Assembly: GCF_050908995.1 (NCBI RefSeq)
Contig: NC_135121.1
Span: 14,260,001 to 14,324,000 of the forward strand
DNA: 64,000 nucleotides
Direction: 5' to 3'
Origin: Andrena cerasifolii
Taxonomy: Eukaryota; Arthropoda; Insecta; Hymenoptera; Andrenidae
In this document: positions 1-11,799 of the stretch, piece after piece
Position numbering within the stretch: the stretch's first letter is position 1
Layout: every line of letters begins with the position of its first letter
Position numbers and translations under genes: made by a program
The notes under the pieces: model-generated
What the model saw: the letters and a program-made list of their open reading frames with translations, nothing else
Databases searched by the model: none
Told to the model about the DNA's origin: nothing

Positions 1-511
1 GGGTGAAACCACCCCTCAAACTTTATTAGAATAGGTGGTGCCCGCCTCCAATTGCTTTAGTTTTTGGTAAAAAAAATCGGAGACGAGCAGCTGAAAATCT
101 TATAACTTTGAGGGGTGGTTTCACCCCCTAAATATGAAAACGGGCCGCCATAAAAAACACGTGTATCTTATTTTTCGGTCCTCTAAAACATATCTAAAAA
201 CCAAAGAAATCGGAGACGAACACCTGAAAATCTTATAACTTTGAGGGGTGGTTTCACCCCCAAATATGAAAACGGGCCGCCATAAAAAACACGTATATCT
301 TATTTTTCGGTCCTCTGAAACATTTCCAAAAACCAAAGCATTCGGAGACAAACACCTGAAAGTCTTATAACTTTGAGGGGTGTTTTCACCCCCTAAATAT
401 GAAAACGGGCCGCCATAAAAAACAGATATATCTTATTTTTCGGTCCTCCGAAACATATCTAAAAACCAAAGCAATCGAAGGCGGACACCCGGGATACTCT
501 CCTTGTTAGTG
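1..511. mobile_element. Foldback MITE family A, copy 1, cut by window edge, with internal tandem units
   Basis: The right end reads CTCTCCTTGTTAGTG, matching the ends of the copies at 28243-28652 and 52363-52793. Bases 1-20 are the reverse complement of 107-126, so the element folds back. A unit of about 132 bp beginning TTTGAGGGGTGG is repeated in tandem at about 107, 240 and 372, each with the motifs CGGTCCTC and CGGAGAC. Reading frames inside it are repeat artefacts. The left end lies outside the window. No transposase is present, so it would have to be moved by another element's enzyme. Confidence 0.8.
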
Positions 512-519
512 CGCCGCAA

Positions 520-816
520 ATGCAAATGCAAAAGTTGTCACTCTCAACCAGCAAGGACCCCTCTACCCTTGATTCTAGCCTATCACACTCTTTACAAGAA
601 AAGCCCTACTGGCACAATTTATTGCTAACATACACTCGCGTGATTTTCGAGCAACGTGCAAACGGTAAGAACCTCCCGCTTGAGATTACAAAAGAGACTA
701 ATCTACCGTACGATGTCGACGGGACGCTAACATTCACCCTCGATGCACCGAAATTTCATTCTGCATGTGGTGCTCGATGTCAAGATTTTACACAGCCTCC
801 GCAAGCCGTGACCTGA
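520..816 (+). CDS. Unrecognised 98-codon open frame next to family A element
   Basis: An ATG-initiated frame begins nine bases after the foldback element ends and stops at TGA. The product begins MQMQKLSLSTSKD and has an internal segment NLPYDVDGTLTF. I see no signal peptide, membrane segment or known motif. Base composition is less AT-biased than the flanks and the third positions look mildly gene-like. No splice sites frame it convincingly and no partner exon is visible. It could be a remnant of a mobile element's coding region, a fragment of a host gene, or chance. Its position against the end of a family A element resembles the frame at 52180-52365, beside another copy. Confidence 0.2.
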   Translation: MQMQKLSLSTSKDPSTLDSSLSHSLQEKPYWHNLLLTYTRVIFEQRANGKNLPLEITKETNLPYDVDGTLTFTLDAPKFHSACGARCQDFTQPPQAVT

Positions 817-3800
817 ACCAGCCACCTGAGACCACAGAGCGAGCAGAGATGGACCGAAGCCAGGTATCTACGCGGTAACTGGAGAATTAGAGTGGTCATG
901 AACAGGCGCACGTCATCGGCTTACGATGGTCTTCTGTGTAAAGCCGCAATAACTTGTACCTGTCACAGTCGGCCTGTAAGGGCGAGCACACCATGCGTGA
1001 AAGCAATGTTCGGGGGCGAACGACATTTCTGCAAAGGTGCATTCAGCACTCGCATTAAAAAGCACGAGGCGGAACAAAAGTATATCGCTCGAAGTACGCC
1101 AGTGCATCTTTGAATAGATATCAAAACCCGAGCCATCAAACTCACTGAATGTAAGCTTAGCTCGATCTAGACCCTTAGCCTAGATCGTAGGCTTCAGCAA
1201 GGCGCATCGCTTGGAAAACGTAATCAACAACAGGCGCAGAAATATTTTTGGTCCATGCACGAACCAATTCCTTGTTCATTGTGAAAAAATTGGAAAAGCT
1301 CTTGGAACTAAAATTCGTAAACTAAGACTTATAGTTAGGATTATGGCTAGTTAAAACTGAAGAAGCGTAGAAGTTCTTCTGCCATGTTTAAAACTTTCGG
1401 TTTCGTAGCTTAAAATCATTTTGTAATTAATACCGGCGCATTTTGATTTTAATATTGTAAGGAGAATTTTTATTATATTATAAATAGTTTAGAGATCATT
1501 TTAACTTCAGAACTTCCTCACGTTGGTCTTTCGTTTTCGGTGCTGTTTAATTATCAGTAGCGTTTCGCCATTGTATTGGTATCGCGCCGCTTGTTAGCTT
1601 CTTCCTTCATAGTCTATCGACATGTTATCCAGTGAATTCGATGGGAATTGACCTCATCATTTTATCTTCCTACCGCTCCAGAGCTATCGGTGAACAGTCC
1701 TTGTCGAGTTTTCCCTCGACCCGCGCGATATCTGTTTTCAGTAGCAAAAAGGATTATCCTTGGGTAAAGGTGTCTCGTGGACCGTGGTACTCACAGTCTC
1801 GCAGGTACTCTGTGTAACAGGATGTCGACAGCAGTGGATTCCTGATGTAGGACAATGCAGAAGTCGATTCAATAACTATTACTTACTGAAATACCCGTAT
1901 TTTTCGAAACTAAGGGAGCACGAGAGGAGTTTCCGTATCGACACATAGAACGAATAGCGATTGAGCGTGTTAAATTCGAGTATGTGTAGGGTTACATCAA
2001 ATTTAAAGGCTTAAGGAATTAAAAGGTTCCACACGAGCATAGTAACCTGAAAAATCTTAATTTAGTTAAAATTGGCGATTAGAGTTACGAAAAGTAAAAA
2101 GTATTGTAGCTTGTTTCGCAATGTTTCAACACCTGAGAGGTTTCTACTTGGGAAATTTGTTTTATTTAATAATAACCAATGTGTAGCATAACGCTGCATA
2201 AGTGATAAGTAGTACACCCAAGAGTTCTTATAAGTGGAAATTGTTGACTACTTGAAATTTTTCTTGCACTGAATATGGTTAAAGAATATAATAGTCATGG
2301 ATAATAACTGTATTCCAAGAAAGGTACACGTATCACGTTTTTTTTTATAAAATTTTCGTCATGTTGGAAAATTGAAAAAAGAATAAGGAAAAATAGTGTG
2401 AATAGTGGATCGCGGAATCGTTTTATTTTCGTAGCTTACACGACTATAAATTGATCCGCTGCCTTGGATAGAAATGTTAGAACCATGTTAACCTTGTATT
2501 GTTCTCTGTATAATGGTGTAGTTGAAATTGATGTCACGTTTGGAACACTTCGCCGAGTTTCCCTTGTAGAGTACACTCTCTAACTGCTTTCAGTGAACTA
2601 CACGACGGATTATGCTTCGGTTGGCTGGCGCCGCAAGTACTTTCGTTACACAGTACCCAGTAATCCCAGTATCCAAGTAGACTGGAATATTTTTGCGCGA
2701 AGGACGAGGAAAGGCCTGAAACTTTTACGATGAAAGTCCTTTCATCGGATTCTTTGGCGAATTCTAGAGGTCTCCTCCTTTATTCACGCGTGAAACGCTC
2801 TTCCAGTTGGGGGAAAAAGGTATAGAGAAATTAAACAGTGCAATTTGGCTAACAATTTTTTACTGTTCAATGGACAATTTTGCAAATGGTTCTGGTGTAA
2901 TTTAGACGCAGATTTAAATCTGTTTCAATGATTGAAAATTTTAAATGTAAATTTCAGCTGTTTGTGGTACGAATATTTTGGGACACCCTGTATCGCAGGA
3001 TATAATGTTACAGGTCGTGCACTGACACGAATACATAATCTCTGCGAGGAATCATTGAAAGGCGAACTGAAGTTAAGGAGAGGTTGCAGCAATGTTAATT
3101 GGTTCCTCGGGGAACAGGTCTCAGAGAAAGATTTCGTGTTTCACCCTTAACTTCCTTTTCGACGACGTTCCCAACGACTCGCTGTTATAACAAAGATGTC
3201 TGCGTATTTATAGAATCTTCCACCGCGAGATGTGCAGTTCGAATACATAATGCAGCCACTTGGGGTGCATTAAGAGAACAGTAACTACTTTAAAACAGAT
3301 AATAAATCGATACGGAATCTCATTGTTTATGAAAATTCGAGTCCATTTAGTTTAAGAAAAGACATAATAATATTAAAATAAGTAACGAAGCTATATAGTT
3401 ATTTGGATGAGAAGTTTAAGATCGTTAAAAAAAATCGCAAAATTTTGTATTGGATTAATACGATCTGACAGAACGAAAGATCCGTCGTCTCATTTGATTA
3501 TCCTCGCGATAATGGAACACAAATGGTACGAACAAACCGCAACTTGATGAATCTATAGGCATTTCGGTGTGTCCGCCCGAGCGCTATTAGCTAACGAGGA
3601 TTACAGAGAGTTTGCGGATTATGAACTAAACTGAATAATGCCCGTTCGGTCACATTAGTGTTAATACTCTGAAACGATATTGTTTTAGCGAGTACTAGCG
3701 CTGTTATATACGTTATTCACGGGACTCTAAACGTGAATAATTGTTTAAACGGAATTTTATTTGTCCCGTGTGCCAGCTTCCAACTTTATTGGTAAAGGGG

Positions 3801-3848
3801 GCTGTTAAATTTTAACCCATTCTTCCCTTCCTCCCTTAAGATTCTATT
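817..3848. other. No gene seen; mixed AT-rich non-coding DNA
   Basis: Only short frames on both strands (for example near 892-1145 and 1632-1948) with no domain or splice support. A single CACCCTGTAT end, typical of arthropod DNA transposon termini, lies near 2984-2993; no partner end was found upstream. Confidence 0.55.
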
Positions 3849-4440
3849 AAATATTGGGATATTATTCCGAAAGGGACCGGTGGTCGATCGAGATGAGGTT
3901 TGGAGGGGGGAGGGGTGGGGAGCCTAAATCTAAAATTGTAGCTTCGTGTATTTATTAGTTTTCGAAATATTAATAAAAAAATATTGTTAATTTCTGTTTG
4001 AATTTTTTTTTGGGGCGTTGCTGCAGGCCCCCTACCCGGGAACCCTCCCGTCCTGCCATTTTTTATTTTTGAAATTTTGTAACCACAGTCTCATTTTTAG
4101 CATCGCCAAAACTCACATCGGTTCGCTACCACGCTTTACGCGCCCCCCGCACTAATCTAGCCCCAACCAATACTAATACCCGGGGCACGTTGAAAAGTGG
4201 AATGCGTTGTGTCGGTATAAGTCAACAGAAATATTGTTAAGAGGGGGAACCGTGGTAAAGTGATTAAAAAAAATCGTTAAGGTGTACCCTTTTATGCACA
4301 ATTACCCCTGTATCTTTTAAACGCGTTAATTGCCGAAGCTGAAATTTTATATTTGGGGTCTTTCCACACCCCTCGCAATACCCACCAAGTTTCATCTCGA
4401 TCGGCCACCGGTCCTTTTCGGAAGTGCAGCCAAATATTGG
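3849..4440. mobile_element. Foldback DNA element with long imperfect terminal inverted repeats
   Basis: The left end (from AAATATTGGG through TTCCGAAAGGGACCGG and GATCGAGATGA, about 3849-3896) is matched in inverse by the right end (about 4385-4440, with TCATCTCGATCGG, CCGGTCCTTTTCGG and AATATTGG). Arms are roughly 50-60 bp and the whole is about 0.59 kb. The interior is G/C-tract rich and has no coding frame of substance. It is a non-autonomous element by structure; the superfamily is not assigned. Confidence 0.65.
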
Positions 4441-5644
4441 AGTGGGTTAGTCCATGGTACGTACTGGGATGTCAGGGATTTTGATGAAATTGAAATATTT
4501 ATTCGGAAAGGCTAATCTTCTTCGATCACAATAAAAGAAGAGCGAACTTCGTACCGATAGTTTTGGAGATAAAAATTCATTTATGGAATCTGTGTTTTGC
4601 GAAGGGAGCCAAAAAATGGTGATTTTTGACAGCCTGTATTTTCTTGAAACAAATTTGAAATCAGCGAAACGATGACTTAAACACTCCCTAATTTTACGTG
4701 GACTATATCATACTTGAATTTCATCAAAATCCCTCGTACCAATTGCAAAATTAATCGGTTTGTTGTTGAACGGTGCTACCATGGAAAAGCATAAATGTTT
4801 TAACGTTTCTTAATCGTCACGAAGGTGTTGAAATGTTCTCCATTCTGAGACTGTTGTTCAAGCAAGACTTACAATGTCCTGTTCAATCTTCGTAATTTTG
4901 TTCGTGAAAAGGAGTAGGAGATCGATGCAAAATTCGAATCGTACACGCGCAACCAAATTATCTAGGAATATCAATAATTTCAATTTGAAGTATTATTATA
5001 TGTGGCACAAAGGCATGCGAAGTACACGATAATAAAAGCTACATATCAATTATACTACCCAAGCGCAAATTGAAGAAATTATACGATTTCTATCACCTAC
5101 ATGTCATATATTTAATGCTGAAGTACAAAGTTACTATACAAAAATTTTCTAAGAACAAAGCTACCCTTTGTTCATCGTCTTAAAAAATTGCATTCGATTA
5201 AGAAAAATTGGGCGATGCAGCAGTCTCTTTTAATTTTCGTATTCCCCCGTACCTTACAAGGTACCTTTGAATGCCGTAAAAGTTTACAGTTCGCTGGTGT
5301 ATTTTCTCAGCAGTTTACTCGACGCGCCACTTTGTATGCTGATAAAATTACCGCTTCCCTTGTGCGCAAACATACGAGCATTCCAAAGTATACATTCATT
5401 CGCGATTATATGTCTGTAAAATTGTTTTCCTTGATGCTCCCCGGCAGCAGGATTAAAATGTGGCGTTCAAGCGAGCATCCTGCGTGTACAGAAGCATATT
5501 ACGTTTGAATACTGGATCGTGGGTTGCAAAAAAATTGGCGAGTCGCAGATCAAAATTCCTTGAATTATAGAGAGTGGTAATATGCCTTTAATCAGCTCAC
5601 AAATGGTTCATAACCAACTTCTAATAATTTCGAGAACCTACACC
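4441..5644. other. No gene seen; small inverted pair
   Basis: AT-rich. An inverted pair AGGGATTTTGATGAAATT (about 4475-4492) and its complement (about 4716-4733) could be the remains of another hairpin element. A 106-codon frame at 5188-5508 lacks any recognisable motif and is not called. Confidence 0.45.
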
Positions 5645-5853
5645 GTCAAATGGGGTAACTTTGACCACAAACCCAGATTTTAAAATAAATTCTCCTATCG
5701 TATAACAGGTATTATTCTCGGATAAACTGCAGCTTTGAAGTAGGCAATTAGAGCTAGCCAAAGCACTTTGTCTGATAATGATACCTGTTATATAATAGAT
5801 GCTAGAGGATTTTGTTTTAAAATCTAGTTTTGTGGTCAAAGTTACCATTTGAC
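5645..5853. mobile_element. Hairpin MITE with about 70-bp inverted arms
   Basis: GTCAAATGGGGTAACTTTG at the left is mirrored by CAAAGTTACCATTTGAC at the right. Pairing continues inward through GATTTTAAAA and ATAACAGGTAT, so each arm is about 70 bp around a loop of about 60 bp. The 75-codon frame read across it on the minus strand is a consequence of the repeat, not a gene. Confidence 0.75.
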
Positions 5854-7045
5854 TACTTACTTTTTCTAGTCTTGCAAGTAGTAACTAAAATTTCTTTCAC
5901 TTGTTTTCATGAACGACCAAAGTGAAGGTGCTTGAGTAAAAGCCTTTGGAAGTAGTTGATTTTGAAAATGACACAGGAACTACATTTGGTAGATTACGTT
6001 CAATTCAGGTTATTAGCCTTGAAATGTAGAAGTCTACGAGGAATTAAACACATCTGCATTACGTTTCTAAGGATGTGTTGACGTTGAAGTTAAACTCGTT
6101 AATTACTCAGCTGGAGTAATATTGTAAATGCTAACCACAGTGCTGGCACAATATTCACCGAAGTTTCCTTCCAAACGCGAAATTCAATTTCTAAGCAGAA
6201 ACATAACGCAGAATTCGATAAATAATAGTAAATATCAACTAACATCCCGCGCATGAAATTTGGTAATTAAATAATCACCTGCAAGATCATATTTGCATTT
6301 TAAGTTCGACGTGCTAGTACTCTGAACACTATGCGTAAGAAAAAAGTACGTATTACTGATCAAGGAAAATGAATTTGCGGTGTGAAAAATTTTTATTCGG
6401 AAAAATGATCGGCACTATTGCTGCTCGAAGCGGGGGAAGACATTTATGAGAGGTTGGCAAGTCTCGTGGCGAAGGGCGCCCGGTTAATGAATTTCAGCTT
6501 ATGTATGCATCCGCCATCGCTGCAGCGAGTGAAATTTCTGTACGGTCGAGCCTTTATCCTGATTAAATTCTCTGATTTACTATCACCGTTACGGAGGTAC
6601 GTGAGAAAGTGCAAATCCTATTTGCATAACACCACGACCGCCACGGATCGATAAAGAAATATCGCGGCGTTCCACGAGCGGCGATTCCGTTTCCGCCGCT
6701 AAAACTTTTTTCCAAGTCGAAAAATAGGGCCGCGGAACAATGTGTCTTCTGACGCTTACCCCGAGATGCTCTCCCGCGAGTTGAAATGTAGATCCGTATC
6801 CGATTTTAGTTGGTTCGCTTCGACACAGTCTCGCGACTTCGCGGGAACACAGGAAACTCGATACGGACGAACCGTCAGGAAATCGGTACACGTAAAACTT
6901 ACATATGATATTGAAAGTTTCACACGTTCGGGGAACTATCGCTGGAAGAAGTGCTAGGGAGAAGTCATAGAGCTATAAGGTGTACTTCCATTTTATTCAG
7001 ATTTCTGGGACGCACTACCTGGATCATGGCTGAGCCTACTCTAAG
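5854..7045. other. No gene seen
   Basis: AT-rich up to about 6400, then a somewhat GC-richer block to about 6960 with overlapping short frames on both strands (6418-6957). None has a recognisable motif or paired splice signals. Confidence 0.5.
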
Positions 7046-7735
7046 TGGCAAGACGAATTAATACGTCGTTCGAAAATTTCTTTACATTGGGTATGACGAG
7101 TTAATACGTCAAGTGAAAATTCCTGCACATTTGGTGTGACGAGTTAATGCGTCAAGTGAAAATTCCTGCACTTTTGGTATGACGAGTTAATACGTCAGGT
7201 GAAAATTCCTGCACATTTGGTATGACGAGTTAATACGTCAAGTGAAAATTCCTGCACATTTGGTGTGACTAGTTAATACGTCAAGTGAAAATTCCTGCAC
7301 ATTTGGTATGACGAGTTAATACGTGAAGTGAAAATTCCTGCACATTTGGTATGACGAGTTAATACGTCAAGTGAAAATTCCTGCACATTTGGTATGACGA
7401 GTTAATACGTCAAGTGAAAATTCCTGCACATTTGGTATGACGAGTTAATACGTCAAGTGAAAATTCCTGCACATTTGGTATGACGAGTTAATACGTCAAG
7501 TGAAAATTCCTGCGCGTTTGGTATGACGAGTTAATACGTCACTTGAAAATTCCTCCATATGCGGCACGACGAGTTAACTCGTCGTTTGCAAACTTCTTCG
7601 TATGGGCCACGCCGAGTTAACGCGCCATTTGCAGATTCCTCCACGCGTGGTAAGACGAGTTAACTCGCGATATGAATATACCTTTGCGTTCTGCGTGGCA
7701 AGCTGATCCGTAATTTGAAAATTCCTCCGCGTTGC
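7046..7735. repeat. 43-bp minisatellite with palindromic core GACGAGTTAATACGTC
   Basis: About 16 head-to-tail units of 43 bp; the core recurs at 7098, 7141, 7184, 7227, 7270, 7313, 7356, 7399, 7442, 7485, 7528 and so on. Each unit holds TATGACGAGTTAATACGTCA followed by AGTGAAAATTCCTGCAC. Central units are nearly identical, while units from about 7550 onward are diverged. One of those (about 7566-7583) has the perfect palindrome CGACGAGTTAACTCGTCG. Homogeneous centre and diverged edge fit unequal exchange. The same family recurs at 25511-26385. Confidence 0.95.
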
Positions 7736-8470
7736 GTAAAACCATTTGACACCTCGGGAAAATTTAAAAAATTCACTCGAATGGAAGAAGCGAATGACAT
7801 AATTATGTACTAAGTTTTCAAGATTATTGCTATAGACAGCTCGCCCGAGGAAAACGTTCTTCCATGAATACCCACCGGCTAATTACTGGCACGTCCTACA
7901 TTTCGAAGCCTGTGCCCCGCTGTCCAGAAGTTTCAAATCATCCGTGGCCGCAGATCCAATCGTGGCTCGACGAGGCAAAAGTGCTGGCGGTGAAATCGAG
8001 CCGTGATATTCATAACGCCCCGGTTCACGGGCATCGTAGCCGCCGCCGCGACGTGTCAACGCGATAGGATCGTTTCCGGTGGGGATCCAGTGAATAATTC
8101 GGCCAATATTGTCTGGTATTCCGCGAAGGGTGTTACGCGACGACGTCTCTCGAGGCGTCGCGTCGCCGAGAGCGCCTGTGCGTGCACGTCGACGTCCACA
8201 GTTACCATAGCGACTCTTGCCAGAGGATAGAGCCCCGGTGGGTGCTTGTATATCTTGGAACAAACCATGCCACGAACCAACCGCTGCGGACAATACGGCA
8301 TCGGGCACTGAACGCGCTATCCATTGTCTTTAATGCATTGTTCGCGATTTATTATATCGCCTCGATGCGATACGATTGGCTCGGGGAGTATCGGTTAAAT
8401 ATTTGCGCGCAACGGAAGGGACGGGTGGAAATCAAGCTCTAAACGTTGAAAGGGGAAAGACTGACGTGCT
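7736..8470. other. GC-rich patch without convincing exon
   Basis: The block at about 7860-8440 is GC- and CpG-rich and gives overlapping open frames on both strands, including one of 141 codons on the minus strand (7883-8308). No frame shows a domain, and the openness is expected from the composition. An inverted repeat GCGACGACG...CGTCGCGTCGC lies at about 8137-8167. It may be conserved non-coding or regulatory DNA, which only comparison could show. Confidence 0.45.
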
Positions 8471-9586
8471 CCTGGGAACGTTGTACACTGCGAGATAGGA
8501 CTTACGAGGGAGCACGGTGAAAGGATCTTGTAAAATGCATTTCTTTCTGAAAACTGATCATCGAAGGTGGGGGTAGGCTGATGATTGGAAGCTTGGAATC
8601 ACTTGATTTTCATTGAAATCACGTTGTACGGAGACTTTACTTCTGATTCGAAGTTGAATTTCATGATAGATAGTTGTACCTAATATTAATAGTGCTAATA
8701 GTTTAGAGACGATAGTAACATTATTTATTGAAGTGGATTTTAATGTTTTATGTGGGTACTGAGAGAACCCTTACTGTCCTTAATTCACGGAATGATTCCA
8801 AAGTTTGAACGACAATGTATAAAGGCTAAATAACGTGGAGGTGTTATAAACACTAAATATCAAGATCAATTTAACAATTCTTGGTATTCCATGTGTTAGA
8901 ATGTAAAAGGAGGGAATGTTTCTTCAATCAAAGACAAGACGAAATTGCTGTATAAATTCTACTACTAATCTTATCTACTATAAAAATTTTCCCCCATACG
9001 TGCGCTTGAATAGATTTCGATTTAATGAGTCTACTGTTGGGGTATTCTCTTTAAAATCGTAATGGTTACTGCTGTACATTAGATTAGCTTTGGAGATTGT
9101 CTTTGGATCATATATACAGTGTCGAAGAATATCTGCCATAGACTTTTTCTGCTGGATGAAGTTGTCTGCATTAAACTGAACTCGGGATATTGAACAGGCG
9201 GTGTAAGGTTAAACTCCTATAGATCAATCCACCAAATAATTCTATATTTATAATAATTTCTATTACATTAAGTTAAACCTTTATAGGTAATCATAAGTAG
9301 AATAACTTCTATTATATTAAGTTAAACCTTTATAGGTACTCATAAGTAGAATAACTTCATTAAATCTGGGTAGTTACTTCTGTCCTGCCCCATATATGAT
9401 GTACACAAGCGAATACGGAGGATAATCCAATAGAAGGCATTCCTCTATGAAAAGAATAGGCTGAAATTGTGGAATAAGTGTTTTTCACAGAAAGCTATGT
9501 ATTTGTCGTACAATTTCGGCTGATTTTTTCCCGTAGAATTGTCTTCGTTTATTTCTTACAGCGTAAGCCCTACTATATATCTATAC
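8471..9586. other. No gene seen; one 49-bp tandem duplication
   Basis: AT-rich non-coding DNA. A block containing ATTAAGTTAAACCTTTATAG is repeated once with a 49-bp period at about 9253-9355. Confidence 0.6.
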
Positions 9587-9880
9587 TTACATACTCGTTG
9601 CGTCACTGATTCATCACCGTCCAGCCCAAACCGCTGACCCTAGAAACATGAAATTCGGAGGGTGGCTATATTCCTTTTGAACCCGAACCGGGTAAAAGGG
9701 GTGAAATATGTTTTCTCGGACTCCTTATTATTTCTTAGGCTCGATTAGATATCAACTTGGTTTTTACTTACAAAAGTAACCCGCACAAATGCCTAAAAAC
9801 CAGATTCAGCATTTTGCCCTAATCAACCCCTAAAGGAGTGAAAAGAGGTGAAGCGTGTTTCCAGTGATATCGAGATTATC
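9587..9880. repeat. Dispersed arthropod-type repeat, copy 1
   Basis: It begins GTCACTGATTCATCACCGTC, CAGCCCAAACC and CATGAAATTCGGAGGG, followed by a module containing GGGGTGAAATATG, ATCAACTTGG, TGCCTAAAAACC and CAACCCCTAAAGG. The same blocks occur in reverse orientation at 45620-46245, where the module is tandemly repeated. Here only about one module is present. No coding sequence is evident. Confidence 0.75.
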
Positions 9881-10339
9881 AAGTACCTAAAATTTCGATG
9901 CGTATCGATATTTCTTATTGAGTACTTTGCTATTAAATTGATCGAATATCGTCGATAGTATGGGTATCGGTCGAATCACAAATTCGGCATGATGCACTCG
10001 CACTGTAATCTTTCCCGCTAAATACGATGAACAGGCAATATAACCTGAGCATCAGATATGCACCATAGGGGGAATCTCCGCGGCGTTGAAACGTATCCTC
10101 CAAACAGGTTCATATCCGATGCCTGCATCGTAACAAGATGCATACAGGTTCAACTACGTAATAGGATACACTGATTGCATCTACGGGAATGAAGAGTGAT
10201 CTTTGACAGGACGAGCGCCGACGAATCTGTTTCGGGACACATTCAACCGGAATTGCAACGTCGCTGTTGACGACGAGGGATTCATCGGTTGGTTTGTTGC
10301 TACTGAATGAGCTTCTAACCTCGTTCCATTTTCATTCGA

Positions 10340-11165
10340 AGAATTACAAGATTTAATTCCGCACCCTCTGGCAGAGAGTTTTCTTTTGGGGGTGAAAGGG
10401 AATCGGATGAATTAAAGACAAAAATCTGAATATTCTACACAATTTTTGGGAACAACGGTCAACGGACGATTGTTATTTGCAGCTGAAACATGACGTACAC
10501 AGTTACATTGACGAATTATTGCTATTTTAATATAAGCTCGTACCCTTTGTTACAGGTTTTTCTTTGAGTCGATAGGGAATTGGATTATAGAAAGCTCAAT
10601 TCTGATAATTATTTACAATTGGTGGGGACGATGAATGATTGTTATTTATTGCTTAAGGAGGAAATAATTACATGGAAGAATGGTACGATGCAATTTCGCC
10701 CCCGTCGCAGGGATTATTCTTTGAGATAAAATGAAAGTAGCTTATGTAAATATTAATGTGGAATATTCTAGAATATTTTTCGCAGGGCGGAGTCACTCCG
10801 ATTTGTAATTTAAAAAGGGAATAGTTATATCAAAGAATTGTACGATTCAAATTCCGCTCCCTTCGAAGGGGTTATTTTTTTGGGATAAAATAAATGTGGA
10901 TTATGGAATGATTAAATCTGAATCTTCTTGAATATTTGTATGAAGGCGGGGTCGTTCTGATTTGTAATTTAAAAAGGAAATAATTGTCAAGGAATTATAC
11001 GATTCAATTTCGTCCCTTTCATTTGAGATTTCTCTTTGGGAGAGAATAAAAGTGGATTATAGAAATGTTTGGTTTGAAAGTTTTTCAAAATTTGTTTGGA
11101 GACTGGGCCGTCTATTATTTATAACTTAAAGAGGAAATAATAGAACCAAGAATAAGTTTCGCGTG
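10340..11165. repeat. Old, diverged tandem array, unit about 130-180 bp
   Basis: About five diverged units share an ordered set of words: GGAAATAATT or similar, TACGATTCAATTTCG, a C-rich patch (CCCTT), TTTGGGATAAAA, GTGGATTATAG, TGAATATT and GATTTGTAATTTAAAAAGG. The clearest copies start near 10660, 10820 and 10980. Conservation of word order despite heavy substitution points to an old duplication series. No long open frame runs through it. Confidence 0.6.
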
Positions 11166-11790
11166 TAATAAATTTTGGTGGAACATAAAGTTTACGAGGT
11201 GAAGCCTGTATTTTATTTATGCGTTATTCGCCGTCGTAAGTACTACAGTTTTCACTTGACTCTGAGCCTGCATCTAATAGTCGGAATAAATCATTCTAAT
11301 TGTAAGTTGCATGCAGCAAAATAGGCGCTAATTTGAACGCAGCAAGTAGATCACAATGAGTTTAGTCAGACGGCATTCATCATCGACTTTCCTTGCTGGG
11401 AGAAGTACCTAATCGCGATTTATGGTTCTTTCATATTGTTGTTAGAAACTTTACAAATGCTTGATAGTAAACGTAAACCTTGTGAGCTAAAACACTAATA
11501 AGTACATACAGGGGGTAAAGTGATACCTCTTGCATCATTTCTTTCAAGTTGATTTTTAATATACTCTAAGTTTATTTTAAGAATTGCTATTCGTCACTTA
11601 TCAATAGTGATGTTTTAATTATACTATAAATCCATTTCCAAACATTTTTATTGAAAGGGAAAAATTTTATTCGATTTCAAACATTTTCCGCCCCACTCTT
11701 GCCCCGGTCTCCCCTAAATCAACCACTGTCCCCCGAAAAATAGTACCTATTCGAGTAACTTGCCATCTTCCTGCCGATAGTAATGCTAAA
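11166..11790. other. No gene seen; one transposon end resembling the 48.8-kb element
   Basis: AT-rich. At about 11701-11717 the sequence GCCCCGGTCTCCCCTA is the complement of the terminus TAGGGGAGACCGGGGC of the element at 48824-51662. A GGGGGTAAAGTGATA motif about 190 bp upstream (near 11512) resembles that element's subterminal motif. This could be a short or decayed relative of that element. Confidence 0.45.
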
Positions 11791-11799
11791 CTGCTGGAA

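Noticed and set aside
2984..2993. CACCCTGTAT as evidence for a complete transposon
   Set aside because: Only one end is present in the upstream 3 kb; a single 10-bp end is not enough to call an element.
7046..7735. CRISPR array reading of the regularly spaced palindromic repeats
   Set aside because: The spacers are nearly identical from unit to unit, there are no cas genes, and the DNA is eukaryotic. It is a minisatellite.
7883..8308. 141-codon minus frame in a CpG-rich patch
   Set aside because: Competing frames are open on the other strand, no motif is visible and no splice sites pair. Composition explains the openness.
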